This document shows positions 24,239 to 36,979 of a stretch of 64,000 nucleotides of DNA, piece by piece. Numbering within the stretch: the stretch's first letter is position 1; each line of letters opens with the position of its first letter. The translations under genes and the position numbers were made by a program. This stretch comes from Ptiloglossa arizonensis (taxonomy: Eukaryota > Arthropoda > Insecta > Hymenoptera > Colletidae), in assembly GCF_051014685.1 (NCBI RefSeq), contig NW_027478880.1, positions 1 through 64,000 on the forward strand. The letters are read 5' to 3'. The notes under the pieces are model-generated. The model ran no database searches. It saw nothing but the letters and a program-made list of their open reading frames with translations, and was not told the origin of the DNA.

Positions 24239-24946
24239 CCGCTGTAATCGGGCGAGTTTCTACTTTCAGATGCAACAGGAATTTTTGGGTTAGGTCAATC
24301 CGTTTGAGAGATATGGGAGTTTGACGCTAAGAAATGGTTGAGAGGACAACAAATTTTTCGCAATTCTGCTGCTCCAAACGCTTAACCAGAATGGCCTAGG
24401 GAAAAAATACACATACCGTTGTAATCGGGCGAGTTTCTACTTTCAGATGCAGTAGGAATTTTTGGGATATGTCAATTCGTTCGCGAGATATGGGAGTTTG
24501 AAGCCAAGAAATGGTTGAGAAGGCAAAAAATTTTTCGCAATTCTGCTGCTCCAAACGCTTAACCAGAATGGCCTAGGGAAAAAATAAACATACCGTTGTA
24601 ATCGGGCGAGTTTCTACTTTCAGAAGCAACAGGAACTTTTGGTTTAGGTCAATCCGTTCGCGAGATATGGGAGTTTGACGCTAAGAAATGGTTGAGAAGA
24701 CAACAAATTTTTCGCACTTCTGCTGCTCCAAACGCTTAACCAGAATGGCCTAGGGAAAAAATACACAAACCGTTGTAATCGGGCGAGTTTCTACTTTCAG
24801 ATGCAACCGGAATTTTTGGGTTAGGTCAATCCGTTCGAGAGATATGGGAGTTTGACGCTAAGAAATGGTTGAGAAGACAACAAATTTTTCGCAATTCTGC
24901 TGCTCCAAACGCTTAACCAGAATGGCCTAGGGAAAAAATACACATA
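24239..24946 (+). repeat. Four-monomer (708-bp) duplication, left copy
   Basis: The order is GATGCAACAGG with TTTGAGAG; GCAGTAGG with GGGATATGTCAATTCG; GAAGCAACAGGAACTTTTGG with CGCACTTCTG; then GCAACCGG with TTCGAGAG. The third type is the first clear appearance in the window of the GAAGCAACAGGAAC subtype that recurs to the right end, so this marks the start of a different family from region 1. Confidence 0.9.
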
Positions 24947-25654
24947 CCGCTGTAATCGGGCGAGTTTCTACTTTCAGATGCAACAGGAATTTTTGGGTTA
25001 GGTCAATCCGTTCGAGAGATATGGGAGTTTGACGCTAAGAAATGGTTGAGAGGACAACAAATTTTTCGCAATTCTGCTGCTCCAAACGCTTAACCAGAAT
25101 GGCCTAGGGAAAAAATACACATACCGTTGTAATCGGGCGAGTTTCTACTTTCAGATGCAGTAGGAATTTTTGGGATAGGTCAATTCGTTCGCGAGATATG
25201 GGAGTTTGAAGCCAAGAAATGGTTGAGAAGGCAAAAAATTTTTCGCAATTCTGCTGCTCCAAACGCTTAACCAGAATGGCCTAGGGAAAAAATAAACATA
25301 CCGTTGTAATCGGGCGAGTTTCTACTTTCAGAAGCAACAGGAACTTTTGGTTTAGGTCAATCCGTTCGCGAGATATGGGAGTTTGACGCTAAGAAATGGT
25401 TGAGAAGACAACAAATTTTTCGCACTTCTGCTGCTCCAAACGCTTAAGCAGAATGGCCTAGGGAAAAAATACACAAACCGTTGTAATCGGGCGAGTTTCT
25501 ACTTTCAGATGCAACCGGAATTTTTGGGTTAGGTCAATCCGTTCGAGAGATATGGGAGTTTGACGCTAAGAAATGGTTGAGAAGACAACAAATTTTTCGC
25601 AATTCTGCTGCTCCAAACGCTTAACCAGAATGGCCTAGGGAAAAAATACACATA
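24947..25654 (+). repeat. Four-monomer (708-bp) duplication, right copy
   Basis: Repeats the four preceding subtypes in order, exactly 708 bp on. It shares GGGATA...CAATTCG, GAACTTTTGG, CGCACTTCTG and GCAACCGG. Differences are few: GGGATAGGTC for GGGATATGTC, TTCGAGAG for TTTGAGAG, and CTTAAGCAG for CTTAACCAG. Confidence 0.92.
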
Positions 25655-26184
25655 CCGCTGTAATCGGGCGAGTTTCTACTTTCAGATACAATAGGAATTT
25701 TTGGGTTAGGTCAATCCGTTCGCGAGATATGGGAGTTTGAAGCCAAGAAATGGTTGAAAGGCAGAAAATTTTTCGCAATTCTGCTGCTCCAAACGCTTAA
25801 CAAGAATGTCCTAGGGTAAAAATACACATACCGCTGTAATCGGGCGAGTTTCTACTTTCAGACGCAACAGGAATTTTTGAGTTAGGTCAATCCGTTCGCG
25901 AGATATGGGAGTTTGAGTCCAAGGAATGGTTGAGAAGGCAAAAAATTTTTCGCAATTCAGCTGCTCCAAACGCTTAACCAGAATGGCCTAGGGAAAAAAT
26001 ACACATACCGCTGTAATCGGGCGAGTTTCTGCTTTCAGATGCAATAGGAATTTTTGGGTTAGGTCAATCCGTTCGCGAGATATGGGAGTTTGAATCCAAG
26101 GAATGGTTGAGAAGGCAAAAAATTTTTCGCAATTCAGCTGCTCCAAACGCTTAACCAGAATGGCCTAGGGAAAAAATACACATA
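25655..26184 (+). repeat. Linker monomers before the 10-mer repeat
   Basis: Three monomers: GATACAATAGG with a shortened TTGAAAGGCAGAAAA and AATGTCC; GAGTCCAAGG; and GAATCCAAGG with CTGCTTTCAG. The same types recur in altered form inside the following 10-mer unit. Nothing besides satellite is present. Confidence 0.85.
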
Positions 26185-27954
26185 CCGCTGTAATCGGGCG
26201 AGTTTCTGCTTTCAGATGCAATAGGAATTTTTGGGTTAGGTCAATCCGTTCGCGAGATATGGGAGTTTGACGCTAAGAAATGGTTGAGAGGACAACAAAT
26301 TTTTCGCAATTCTGCTGCTCCAAACGCTTAACCAGAATGGCCTAGGGAAAAAATACACATACCGTTGTAATCGGGCGAGTTTCTACTTTCAGATGCAGTA
26401 GGAATTTTTGGGTTAGGTCAATCCGTTCGCGAGATATGGGAGTTTGAAGCCAAGAAATGGTTGAGAAGGCAAAAAATTTTTCGCAATTCTGCTGCTCCAA
26501 ACGCTAAACAAGAATGGCCTAGGGAAAAAATACACATACCGTTGTAATCGGGCGAGTTTCTACTTTCAGATGCAACCGGAATTTTTGGGTTAGGTCAATC
26601 CGTTCGAGAGATATGGGAGTTTGACGCTAAGAAATGGTTGAGAAGGCAAAAAATTTTTCGCAATTCTGCTGCTCCAAACGCTTAACCAGAATGGCCTAGG
26701 GAAAAAATACACATACCGCTGTAATCGGGCGAGTTTCTACTTTCAGATACAATAGGAATTTTTGGGTTAGGTCAATCCGTTCGCGAGATATGGGAGTTTG
26801 AAGCCAAGAAATGGTTGAGAAGGCAGAAAATTTTTCGCAATTCTGCTGCTCCAAACGCTTAACAAGAATGTCCTAGGGTAAAAATACACATACCGCTGTA
26901 ATCGGGCGTGTTTCTACTTTCAGACGCAACAGGAGTTTTTGAGTTAGGTCAATCCGTTCGCGAGATATGGGAGTTTGAAGCCAAGGAATGGTTGAGAAGG
27001 CAAAAAATTTTTCGCAATTCAGCTGCTCCAAACGCTTAACCAGAATGGCCTAGGGAAAAAATACACATACCGCTGTAATCGGGCGAATTTCTGCTTTCAG
27101 ATGCAATAGGAATTTTTGGGTTAGGTCAATCCGTTCGCGAGATATGGGAGTTTGAAGCCAAGAAATGGTTGAGAAGGCAAAAAATTTTTCGCAATTCTGC
27201 TGCTCCAAACGCTTAACCAGAATGGCCTAGGGAAAAAATAAACATACCGTTGTAATCGGGCGAGTTTCTACTTTCAGAAGCAACAGGAACTTTTGGTTTA
27301 GGTCAATCCGTTCGCGAGATATGGGAGTTTGAAGCTAAGAAATGGTTGAGAAGACAACAAATTTTTCGCAATTCTGCTGCTCCAAACGCTTAACCAGAAC
27401 GGCCTAGGGAAAAAATACACAAACCGTTGTAATCGGGCGAGTTTCTACTTTCAGATGCAGTAGGAATTTTTGGGTTAGGTCAATCCGTTCGCGTGATATG
27501 GGAGTTTGAAGCCAAGAAATGGTTGAGAAGGCAAAAAATTTTTCGCAATTCTGCTGCTCCAAACGCTTAACAAGAATGGCCTAGGGAAAAAATACACATA
27601 CCGTTGTAATCGGGCGAGTTTCTACTTTCAGACGCTACAGGAATTTTTGGGTTAGGTCAATCCGTTCGCGAGATATGGGAGTTTGACGCTAAGAAATGGT
27701 TGAGAGGACAACAAATTTTTCCCAATTCTGCTGCTCCAAACGCTTAACCAGAATGGCCTAGGGAAAAAATACACATACCGTTGTAATCGGGCGAGTTTCT
27801 ACTTTCAGATACAATAGGAATTTTTGGGTTAGGTCAATCCGTTCGCGAGATATGGGAGTTTGAATCCAAGGAATGGTTGAGAAGGTAAAAAATTTTTCGC
27901 AATTCAGCTGCTCCAAACGCTTAACCAGAATGGCCTAGGGAAAAAATACACATA
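26185..27954 (+). repeat. 10-monomer (1770-bp) higher-order repeat, copy 1
   Basis: Ten monomers are repeated at an offset of exactly 1770 bp. Markers include GCAACCGG; GATACAATAGG with AATGTCC; the rare CGGGCGTGTTTC (monomer start 26893, again at 28663); GAAGCAACAGGAAC with AACGGCC; and GCTACAGG with TTTCCCAATTC. The unit boundary is chosen arbitrarily at the monomer starting 26185. Confidence 0.9.
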
Positions 27955-29547
27955 CCGCTGTAATCGGGCGAGTTTCTGCTTTCAGATGCAATAGGAATTT
28001 TTGGGTTAGGTCAATCCGTTCGCGAGATATGGGAGTTTGACGCTAAGAAATGGTTGAGAGGACAACAAATTTTTCGCAATTCTGCTGCTCCAAACGCTTA
28101 ACCAGAATGGCCTAGGGAAAAAATACACATACCGTTGTAATCGGGCGAGTTTCTACTTTCAGATGCAGTAGGAATTTTTGGGTTAGGTCAATCCGTTCGC
28201 GAGATATGGGAGTTTGAAGCCAAGAAATGGTTGAGAAGGCAAAAAATTTTTCGCAATTCTGCTGCTCCAAACGCTTAACAAGAATGGCCTAGGGAAAAAA
28301 TACACATACCGTTGTAATCGGGCGAGTTTCTACTTTCAGATGCAACCGGAATTTTTGGGTTAGGTCAATCCGTTCGAGAGATATGGGAGTTTGACGCTAA
28401 GAAATGGTTGAGAAGGCAAAAAATTTTTCGCAATTCTGCTGCTCCAAACGCTTAACCAGAATGGCCTAGGGAAAAAATACACATACCGCTGTAATCGGGC
28501 GAGTTTCTACTTTCAGATACAATAGGAATTTTTGGGTTAGGTCAATCCGTTCGCGAGATATGGGAGTTTGAAGCCAAGAAATGGTTGAGAAGGCAGAAAA
28601 TTTTTCGCAATTCTGCTGCTCCAAACGCTTAACAAGAATGTCCTAGGGTAAAAATACACATACCGCTGTAATCGGGCGTGTTTCTACTTTCAGACGCAAC
28701 AGGAATTTTTGAGTTAGGTCAATCCGTTCGCGAGATATGGGAGTTTGAAGCCAAGGAATGGATGAGAAGGCAAAAAATTTTTCGCAATTCAGCTGCTCCA
28801 AACGCTTAACCAGAATGGCCTAGGGGAAAAATACACATACCGCTGTAATCGGGCGAGTTTCTGCTTTCAGATGCAATAGGAATTTTTGGGTTAGGTCAAT
28901 CCGTTCGCGAGATATGGGAGTTTGAAGCCAAGAAATGGTTGAGAAGGCAAAAAATTTTTCGCAATTCTGCTGCTCCAAACGCTTAACTAGAATGGCCTAG
29001 GGAAAAAATAAACATACCGTTGTAATCGGGCGAGTTTCTACTTTCAGAAGCAACAGGAACTTTTGGTTTAGGTCAATCCGTTCGCGAGATATGGGAGTTT
29101 GAAGCTAAGAAATGGTTGAGAAGACAACAAATTTTTCGCAATTCTGCTGCTCCAAACGCTTAACCAGAACGGCCTAGGGAAAAAATACACAAACCGTTGT
29201 AATCGGGCGAGTTTCTACTTTCAGATGCAGTAGGAATTTTTGGGTTAGGTCAATCCGTTCGCGAGATATGGGAGTTTGAAGCCAAGAAATGGTTGAGAAG
29301 GCAAAAAATTTTTCGCAATTCTGCTGCTCCAAACGCTTAACAAGAATGGCCTAGGGAAAAAATACACATACCGTTGTAATCGGGCGAGTTTCTACTTTCA
29401 GACGCTACAGGAATTTTTGGGTTAGGTCAATCCGTTCGCGAGATATGGGAGTTTGACGCTAAGAAATGGTTGAGAGGACAACAAATTTTTCCCAATTCTG
29501 CTGCTCCAAACGCTTAACCAGAATGGCCTAGGGAAAAAATACACATA
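27955..29547 (+). repeat. 10-monomer higher-order repeat, copy 2 (nine monomers)
   Basis: Nine monomers follow the order of copy 1 at +1770 bp, sharing CGGGCGTGTTTC, AATGTCC, AACGGCC and TTTCCCAATTC. The match in order ends at 29547, where the next monomer is a GCAGTAGG type with AAGGCAGAAAA and not the expected GATACAATAGG type. Small private changes include GGATGAGAAGG, GGGGAAAAAT and CTTAACTAG. Confidence 0.88.
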
Positions 29548-30785
29548 CCGTTGTAATCGGGCGAGTTTCTACTTTCAGATGCAGTAGGAATTTTTGGGTT
29601 AGGTCAATCCGTTCGCGAGATATGGGAGTTTGAAGCCAAGAAATGGTTGAGAAGGCAGAAAATTTTTCGCAATTCTGCTGCTCCAAACGCTTAACAAGAA
29701 TGGCCTAGGGAAAAAATACACATATCGTTGTAATCGGGCGAGTTTCTACTTTCAGATGCAACAGGAATTTTTGGGTTAGGTCAATCCGTTCGCGAGATAT
29801 GGGAGTTTGAAGCTAAGGAATGGTTGAGAAGACAACAAATTTTTCGCAATTCTGCTGCTCCAAACGCTTAACAAGAATGGCCTAGGGTAAAAATACACAT
29901 ACCGCTGTAATCGGGCGAGTTTCTACTTTCAGACGCAACAGGAATTTTTTGGTTAGGTCAGTCCGTTCGCGAGATATGGGAGTTTGACGCTAAGAAATGG
30001 TTGAGGAGACATCAAATTTTTCGCAATTCTGCTGCTCCAAACGCTTAACAAGAATGTCCTAGGGTAAAAATACACATACCGCTGTAATCGGGCGAGTTTC
30101 TACTTTCAGACGCAACAGGAATTTTTGAGTTATGTCAATCCGTTCGCGAGATATGGGAGTTTGAAGCCAAGGAATGGTTGAGAAGGCAAAAAATTTTTCG
30201 CAATTCAGCTGCTCCAAACGCTTAACCAGAATGGCCTAGGGAAAAAATACACATACCGCTGTAATCGGGCGAGTTTCTGCTTTCAGATGCAATAGGAATT
30301 TTTGGGTTAGGTCAATCCGTTCGCGAGATATGGGAGTTTGAAGCCAAGAAATGGTTGAGAAGGAAAAAATTTTTCGCAATTCTGCTGCTCCAAACGCTTA
30401 ACCAGAATGGCCTAGGGAAAAAATAAACATACCGTTGTAATCGGGCGAGTTTCTACTTTCAGAAGCAACAGGAACTTTTGGTTTAGGTCAATCCGTTCGC
30501 GAGATATGGGAGTTTGAAGCTAAGAAATGGTTGAGAAGACAACAAATTTTTCGCACTTCTGCTGCTCCACACGCTTAACCAGAATGGCCTAGGGAAAAAA
30601 TACACATACCGTTGTAATCGGGCGAGTTTCTACTTTCAGATGCAACAGGAATTTTTGGGTTACGACAATCCGTTCGCGAGATATGGGAGTTTGAAGCCAA
30701 GAAATGGTTGAGAAGGCAGAAAATTTTTCGCAATTCTGCTGCTCCAAACGCTTAACAAGAATGGCCTAGGGAAAAAATACACATA

Positions 30786-31139
30786 TCGTTGTAATCGGGC
30801 GAGTTTCTACTTTCAGATGCAACAGGAATTTTTGGGTTAGGTCAATCCGTTCGCGAGATATGGGAGTTTGAAGCTAAGGAATGGTTGAGAAGACAACAAA
30901 TTTTTCGCAATTCTGCTGCTCCAAACGCTTAACAAGAATGGCCTAGGGTAAAAATACACATACCGCTGTAATCGGGCGAGTTTCTACTTTCAGACGCAAC
31001 AGGAATTTTTTGGTTAGGTCAGTCCGTTCGCGAGATATGGGAGTTTGAAGCCAAGAAATGGTTGAGAAGGCAGAAAATTTTTCGCAATTCTGCTGCTCCA
31101 AACGCTTAACAAGAATGGCCTAGGGAAAAAATACACATA
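30786..31139 (+). repeat. Dimer (354-bp) duplication, left copy with hybrid monomer
   Basis: A CATATCGTTG monomer with GAAGCTAAGG is followed at 30963 by a hybrid. Its left part (GACGCAACAGG, TTTTTTGGTTAGGTCAGTCCG) is that of the monomer at 31317, while its right part (GAAGCCAAG, AAGGCAGAAAA, AACAAG, GGGAAAAAAT) is that of the GGGTTACGACAATCC monomer at 30609. The order 30609-type, CATATCG, hybrid, CATATCG, 31317-type is what one unequal exchange inside a monomer yields, with a gain of two monomers. The join lies between about 31024 and 31048. Confidence 0.85.
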
Positions 31140-31493
31140 TCGTTGTAATCGGGCGAGTTTCTACTTTCAGATGCAACAGGAATTTTTGGGTTAGGTCAAT
31201 CCGTTCGCGAGATATGGGAGTTTGAAGCTAAGGAATGGTTGAGAAGACAACAAATTTTTCGCAATTCTGCTGCTCCAAACGCTTAACAAGAATGGCCTAG
31301 GGTAAAAATACACATACCGCTGTAATCGGGCGAGTTTCTACTTTCAGACGCAACAGGAATTTTTTGGTTAGGTCAGTCCGTTCGCGAGATATGGGAGTTT
31401 GACGCTAAGAAATGGTTGAGGAGACATCAAATTTTTCGCAATTCTGCTGCTCCAAACGCTTAACAAGAATGTCCTAGGGTAAAAATACACATA
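31140..31493 (+). repeat. Dimer duplication, right copy
   Basis: A CATATCGTTG monomer, apparently identical to the one 354 bp upstream, is followed by the parental GTCAGTCCG monomer with GACGCTAAG, AGGAGACATC and AATGTCC. The same parental pair is also present around 29725-30078. Confidence 0.85.
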
Positions 31494-33971
31494 CCGCTGT
31501 AATCGGGCGAGTTTCTACTTTCAGACGCAACAGGAATTTTTGAGTTAGGTCAATCCGTTCGCGAGATATGGGAGTTTGAAGCCAAGGAATGGTTGAGAAG
31601 GCAAAAAATTTTTCGCAATTCAGCTGCTCCAAACGCTTAACCAGAATGGCCTAGGGAAAAAATACACATACCGCTGTAATCGGGCGAGTTTCTGCTTTCA
31701 GATGCAATAGGAATTTTTGGGTTAGGTCAATCCGTTCGCGAGATATGGGAGTTTGAAGCCAAGAAATGGTTGAGAAGGCAAAAAATTTTTCGCAATTCTG
31801 CTGCTCCAGACGCTTAACCAGAATGGCCTAGGGAAAAAATAAACATACCGTTGTAATCGGGCGAGTTTCTACTTTCAGAAGCAACAGGAACTTTTGGTTT
31901 AGGTCAATCCGTTCGCGAGATATGGGAGTTTGAAGCTAAGAAATGGTTGAGAAGACAACAAATTTTTCGCACTTCTGCTGCTCCAAACGCTTAACCAGAA
32001 TGGCCTAGGGAAAAAATACACAAACCGTTGTAATCGGGCGAGTTTCTACTTTCAGATGCAGTAGGAATTTTTGGGTTAGGTCAATCCGTTCGCGAGATAT
32101 GGGAGTTTGAAGCCAAGAAATGGTTGAGAAGGCAAAAAATTTTTCGCAATTCTGCTGCTCCAAACGCTTAACAAGAATGGCCTAGGGAAAAAATACACAT
32201 ACCGTTGTAATCGGGCGAGTTTCTACTTTCAGACGCTACAGGAATTTTTGGGTTAGGTCAATCCGTTCGCGAGATATGGGAGTTTGACGCTAAGAAATGG
32301 TTGAGAGGACAACAAATTTTTCCCAATTCTGCTGCTCCAAACGCTTAACCAGAATGGCCTAGGGAAAAAATACACATACCGTTGTAATCGGGCGAGTCTC
32401 TACTTTCAGATGCAGTAGAAATTTTTGGGTTAGGTCAATCCGTTCGCGAGATATGGGAGTTTGAAGCCAAGAAATGGTTGAGAAGGCAAAAAATTTTTCA
32501 CAATTCTGCTGCTCCACACGCTTAACCAGAATGGCCTAGGGAAAAAATACACATACCGTTGTAATCGGGCGAGTTTCTACTTTCAGATGCAACAGGAATT
32601 TTTGGGTTACGACAATCCGTTCGCGAGATATGGGAGTTTGAAGCCAAGAAATGGTTGAGAAGGCAGAAAATTTTTCGCAATTCTGCTGCTCCAAACGCTT
32701 AACAAGAATGGCCTAGGGAAAAAATACACATATCGTTGTAATCGGGCGAGTTTCTACTTTCAGATGAAACAGGAATTTTTTGGTTAGGTCAATCCGTTCG
32801 CGAGATATGGGAGTTTGAAGCTAAGAAATGGTTGAGAAGACAACAAATTTTTCGCAATTCTGCTGCTCCAAACGCTTAACCAGAATGGCCTAGGGAAAAA
32901 ATACACATACCGTTGTAATCGGGCGAGTTTCTACTTTCAGATGCAGTAGGAATTTTTGGGTTAGGTCAATCCGTTCGCGAGATATGGGAGTTTGAAGCCA
33001 AGAAATGGTTGAGAAGGCAAAAAATTTTTCGCAATTCTGCTGCTCCAAACGCTTAACAAGAATGGCCTAGGGAAAAAATACACATACCGTTGTAATCGGG
33101 CGAGTTTCTACTTTCAGATGCAACAGGAATTTTTTGGTTAAGTCAATCCGTTCGCGAGATATGGGAGTTTGAAGCTAAGAAATGGTTGAGAAGACAACAA
33201 ATTTTTCGCACTTCTGCTGCTCCAAACGCTTAACCAGAATGGCCTAGGGAAAAAATACACACACCGTTGTAATCGGGCGAGTTTCTACTTTCAGACGCAA
33301 CAGGAATTTTTGAGTTAGGTCAATCCGTTCGCGAGATATGGGAGTTTGAAGCCAAGGAATGGTTGAGAAGGCAAAAAATTTTTCGCAATTCAGCTGCTCC
33401 AAACGCTTAACCAGAATGGCCTAGGGAAAAAATACACATACCGCTGTAATCGGGCGAGTTTCTACTTTCAGATGCAACAGGAATTTTTGGGTTACGACAA
33501 TCCGTTCGCGAGATATGGGAGTTTGAAGCCAAGAAATGGTTGAGAAGGCAGAAAATTTTTCGCAATTCTGCTGCTCCAAACGCTTAACAAGAATGGCCTA
33601 GGAAAAAAATACACATATCGTTGTAATCGGGCGAGTTTCTACTTTCAGATGCAACAGGAATTTTTTGGTTAGGTCAATCCGTTCGCGAGATATGGGAGTT
33701 TGAAGCTAAGAAATGGTTGAGAAGACAACAAATTTTTCGCACTTCTGCTGCTCCAAACGCTTAACCAGAATGGCCTAGTGAAAAAATACACATACCGTTG
33801 TAATCGGGCGAGTTTCTACTTTCAGATGCAGTAGGAATTTTTGGGTTAGGTCAATCCGTTCGCGAGATATGGGAGTTTGAAGCCAAGAAATGGTTGAGAA
33901 GGCAAAAAATTTTTCACAATTCTGCTGCTCCACACGCTTAACCAGAATGGCCTAGGGAAAAAATACACATA

Positions 33972-36900
33972 CCGTTGTAATCGGGCGAGTTTCTACTTTC
34001 AGATGCAACAGGAATTTTTGGGTTACGACAATCCGTTCGCGAGATATGGGAGTTTGAAGCCAAGAAATGGTTGAGAAGGCAGAAAATTTTTCGCAATTCT
34101 GCTGCTCCAAACGCTTAACAAGAATGGCCTAGGGAAAAAATACACATATCGTTGTAATCGGGCGAGTTTCTACTTTCAGATGCAACAGGAATTTTTTGGT
34201 TAGGTCAATCCGTTCGCGAGATATGGGAGTTTGAAGCTAAGAAATGGTTGAGAAGACAACAAATTTTTCGCACTTCTGCTGCTCCAAACGCTTAACCAGA
34301 ATGGCCTAGGGAAAAAATACACATACCGTTGTAATCGGGCGAGTGTCTACTTTCAGATGCAGTAGGAATTTTTGGGTTAGGTCAATCCGTTCGCGAGATA
34401 TGGGAGTTTTAAGCCAAGAAATGGTTGAGAAGGCAAAAAATTTTTCGCAATTCTGCTGCTCCACACGCTTAACCAGAATGGCCTAGGGAAAAAATACACA
34501 TACCGTTGTAATCGGGCGAGTTTCTACTTTCAGATGCAACAGGAATTTTTGGGTTAGGACAATCCGTTCGCGAGATATGGGAGTTTGAAGCCAAGAAATG
34601 GTTGAGAAGGCAGAAAATTTTTCGCAATTCTGCTGCTCCAAACGCTTAACAAGAATGGCCTAGGGAAAAAATACACATACCGTTGTAATCGGGCGAGTTT
34701 CTACTTTCAGATGCAACAGGAATTTTTGGGTTAGGTCAATCCGTTCGCGAGATATGGGAGTTTGAAGCTAAGGAATGGTTGAGAAGACAACAAATTTTTC
34801 GCAATTCTGCTGCTCCAAACGCTTAACAAGAATGGCCTAGGGTAAAAATACACATACCGCTGTAATCGGGCGAGTTTCTACTTTCAGACGCAACAGGAAT
34901 TTTTGAGTTAGGTCAATCCGTTCGCGAGATATGGGAGTTTGAAGCGAAGGAATGGTTGAGAAGGCGAAAAATTTTTCGCAATTCTGCTGCTCCAAACGCT
35001 TAACCAGAATGGCCTAGGGAAAAAATACACATACCGTTGTAATCGGGCGAGTTTCTACTTTCAGATGCAACAGGAATTTTTGGGTTAGGTCAATCCGTTC
35101 GCGAGATATGGGAGTTTGACGCTAAGAAATGGTTGAGGAGACATCAAATTTTTCGCAATTCTGCTGCTCCAAACGCTTAACCAGAATGGCCTAGGGAAAA
35201 AATACACATACCGCTGTAATCGGGCGAGTTTCTACTTTCAGATGCAGTAGGAATTTTTGGGTTAGGTCAATCCGTTCGCGAGATATGGGAGTTTGAAGCC
35301 AAGAAATGGTTGAGAAGGCAAAAAATTTTTCGCAATTCTGCTGCTCCAAACGCTTAACAAGAATGGCCTAGGGAAAAAATACACATACCGTTGTAATCGG
35401 GCGAGTTTCTACTTTCAGACGCTACAGGAATTTTTGGGTTAGGTCAATCCGTTCGCGAGATATGGGAGTTTGACGCTAAGAAATGGTTGAGAGGACAACA
35501 AATTTTTCCCAATTCTGCTGCTCCAAACGCTTAACCAGAATGGCCTAGGGAAAAAATACACATACCGTTGTAATCGGGCGAGTTTCTACTTTCAGATGCA
35601 GTAGGAATTTTTGGGTTAGGTCAATCCGTTCGCGAGATATGGGAGTTTGAAGCCAAGAAATGGTTGAGAAGGCAAAAAATTTTTCACAATTCTGCCGCTC
35701 CACACGCTTAACCAGAATGGCCTAGGGAAAAAATACACATACCGTTGTAATCGGGCGAGTTTCTACTTTCAGATGCAACAGGAATTTTTGGGTTACGACA
35801 ATCCGTTCGCGAGATATGGGAGTTTGAAGCCAAGAAATGGTTGAGAAGGCAGAAAATTTTTCGCAATTCTGCTGCTCCAAACGCTTAACAAGAATGGCCT
35901 AGGGAAAAAATACACATATCGTTGTAATCGGGCGAGTTCCTACTTTCAGATGCAACAGGAATTTTTTGGTTAGGTCAATCCGTTCGCGAGATATGGGAGT
36001 TTGAAGCTAAGAAATGGTTGAGAAGACAACAAATTTTTCGCACTTCTGCTGCTCCAAACGCTTAACCAGAATGGCCTAGGGAAAAAATACACACACCGCT
36101 GTAATCGGGCGAGTTTCTACTTTGAGACGCAACAGGAATTTTTGTGTTAGGTCAATCCGTTCGCGAGATATGGGAGTTTGAAGCCAAGGAATGGTTGAGA
36201 AGGCAAAAAATTTTTCGCAATTCAGCTGCTCCAAACGCTTAACCAGAATGGCCTAGGGAAAAAATACACATACCGTTGTAATCGGGCGAGTTTCTACTTT
36301 CAGATGCAGTAGGAATTTTTGGGTTAGGTTAATCCGTTCGCGAGATATGGGAGTTTGAAGCCAAGAAATGGTTGAGAAGGCAAAAAATTTTTCACAATTC
36401 TGCTGCTCCACACGCTTAACCAGAATGGCCTAGGGAAAAAATACACATACCGTTGTAATCGGGCGAGTTTCTACTTTCAGATGCAACAGGAATTTTTGGG
36501 TTACGACAATCCGTTCGCGAGATATGGGAGTTTGAAGCCAAGAAATGGTTGAGAAGGCAGAAAATTTTTGCAATTCTGCTGCTCCAAACGCTTAACAAGA
36601 ATGGCCTAGGGAAAAAATACACATATCGTTGTAATCGGGCGAGTTTCTACTTTCAGATGCAACAGGAATTTTTTGGTTAGGTCAATCCGTTCGCGAGATA
36701 TGGGAGTTTGAAGCTAAGAAATGGTTGAGAAGACAACAAATTTTTCGCACTTCTGCTGCTCCAAACGCTTAACCAGAATGGCCTAGGGAAAAAATACACA
36801 TACCGTTGTAATCGGGCGAGTTTCTACTTTCAGATGCAGTAGGAATTTTTGGGTTAGGTCAATCCGTTCGCGAGATATGGGAGTTTGAAGCTAAGAAATG

Positions 36901-36979
36901 GTTGAGAAGACAACAAATTTTTCGCACTTCTGCTGCTCCAAACGCTTAACCAGAATGGCCTAGGGAAAAAATACACATA
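33972..36979 (+). repeat. Large duplicated block, copy alpha
   Basis: About 17 monomers whose order recurs at 45297 and, from its fourth monomer, at 53616. Markers in order are GGGTTACGACAATCC; CATATCG; GAGTGTCTAC with GGGAGTTTTAAG; GGGTTAGGACAATCC (monomer start 34503); GAAGCTAAGG; GAAGCGAAGG; AGGAGACATC; GCTACAGG with TTTCCCAATTC; TCTGCCGCTCCACACGC; and a TTACGAC monomer with one base missing (ATTTTTGCAATTC, near 36570). It has one monomer at about 36076-36252, with TTTGAGACGC and TGTGTTAGG, that the second copy lacks. Confidence 0.88.

Larger units (their letters stand above)
29548..33971 (+). repeat. Irregular mosaic, region 3 left part
   Basis: New subtypes appear here: CATATCGTTG at the monomer junction, TTTTTTGGTTAGGTC, GGGTTACGACAATCC, TTTCACAATTCTG with CTCCACACGC, and GTCAGTCCG. 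They occur in short runs without a stable long period, apart from an 8-monomer spacing of GAAGCAACAGGAAC types (about 29050, 30460 and 31878). This looks like the raw material of the 13-mer family to the right. Confidence 0.8.
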
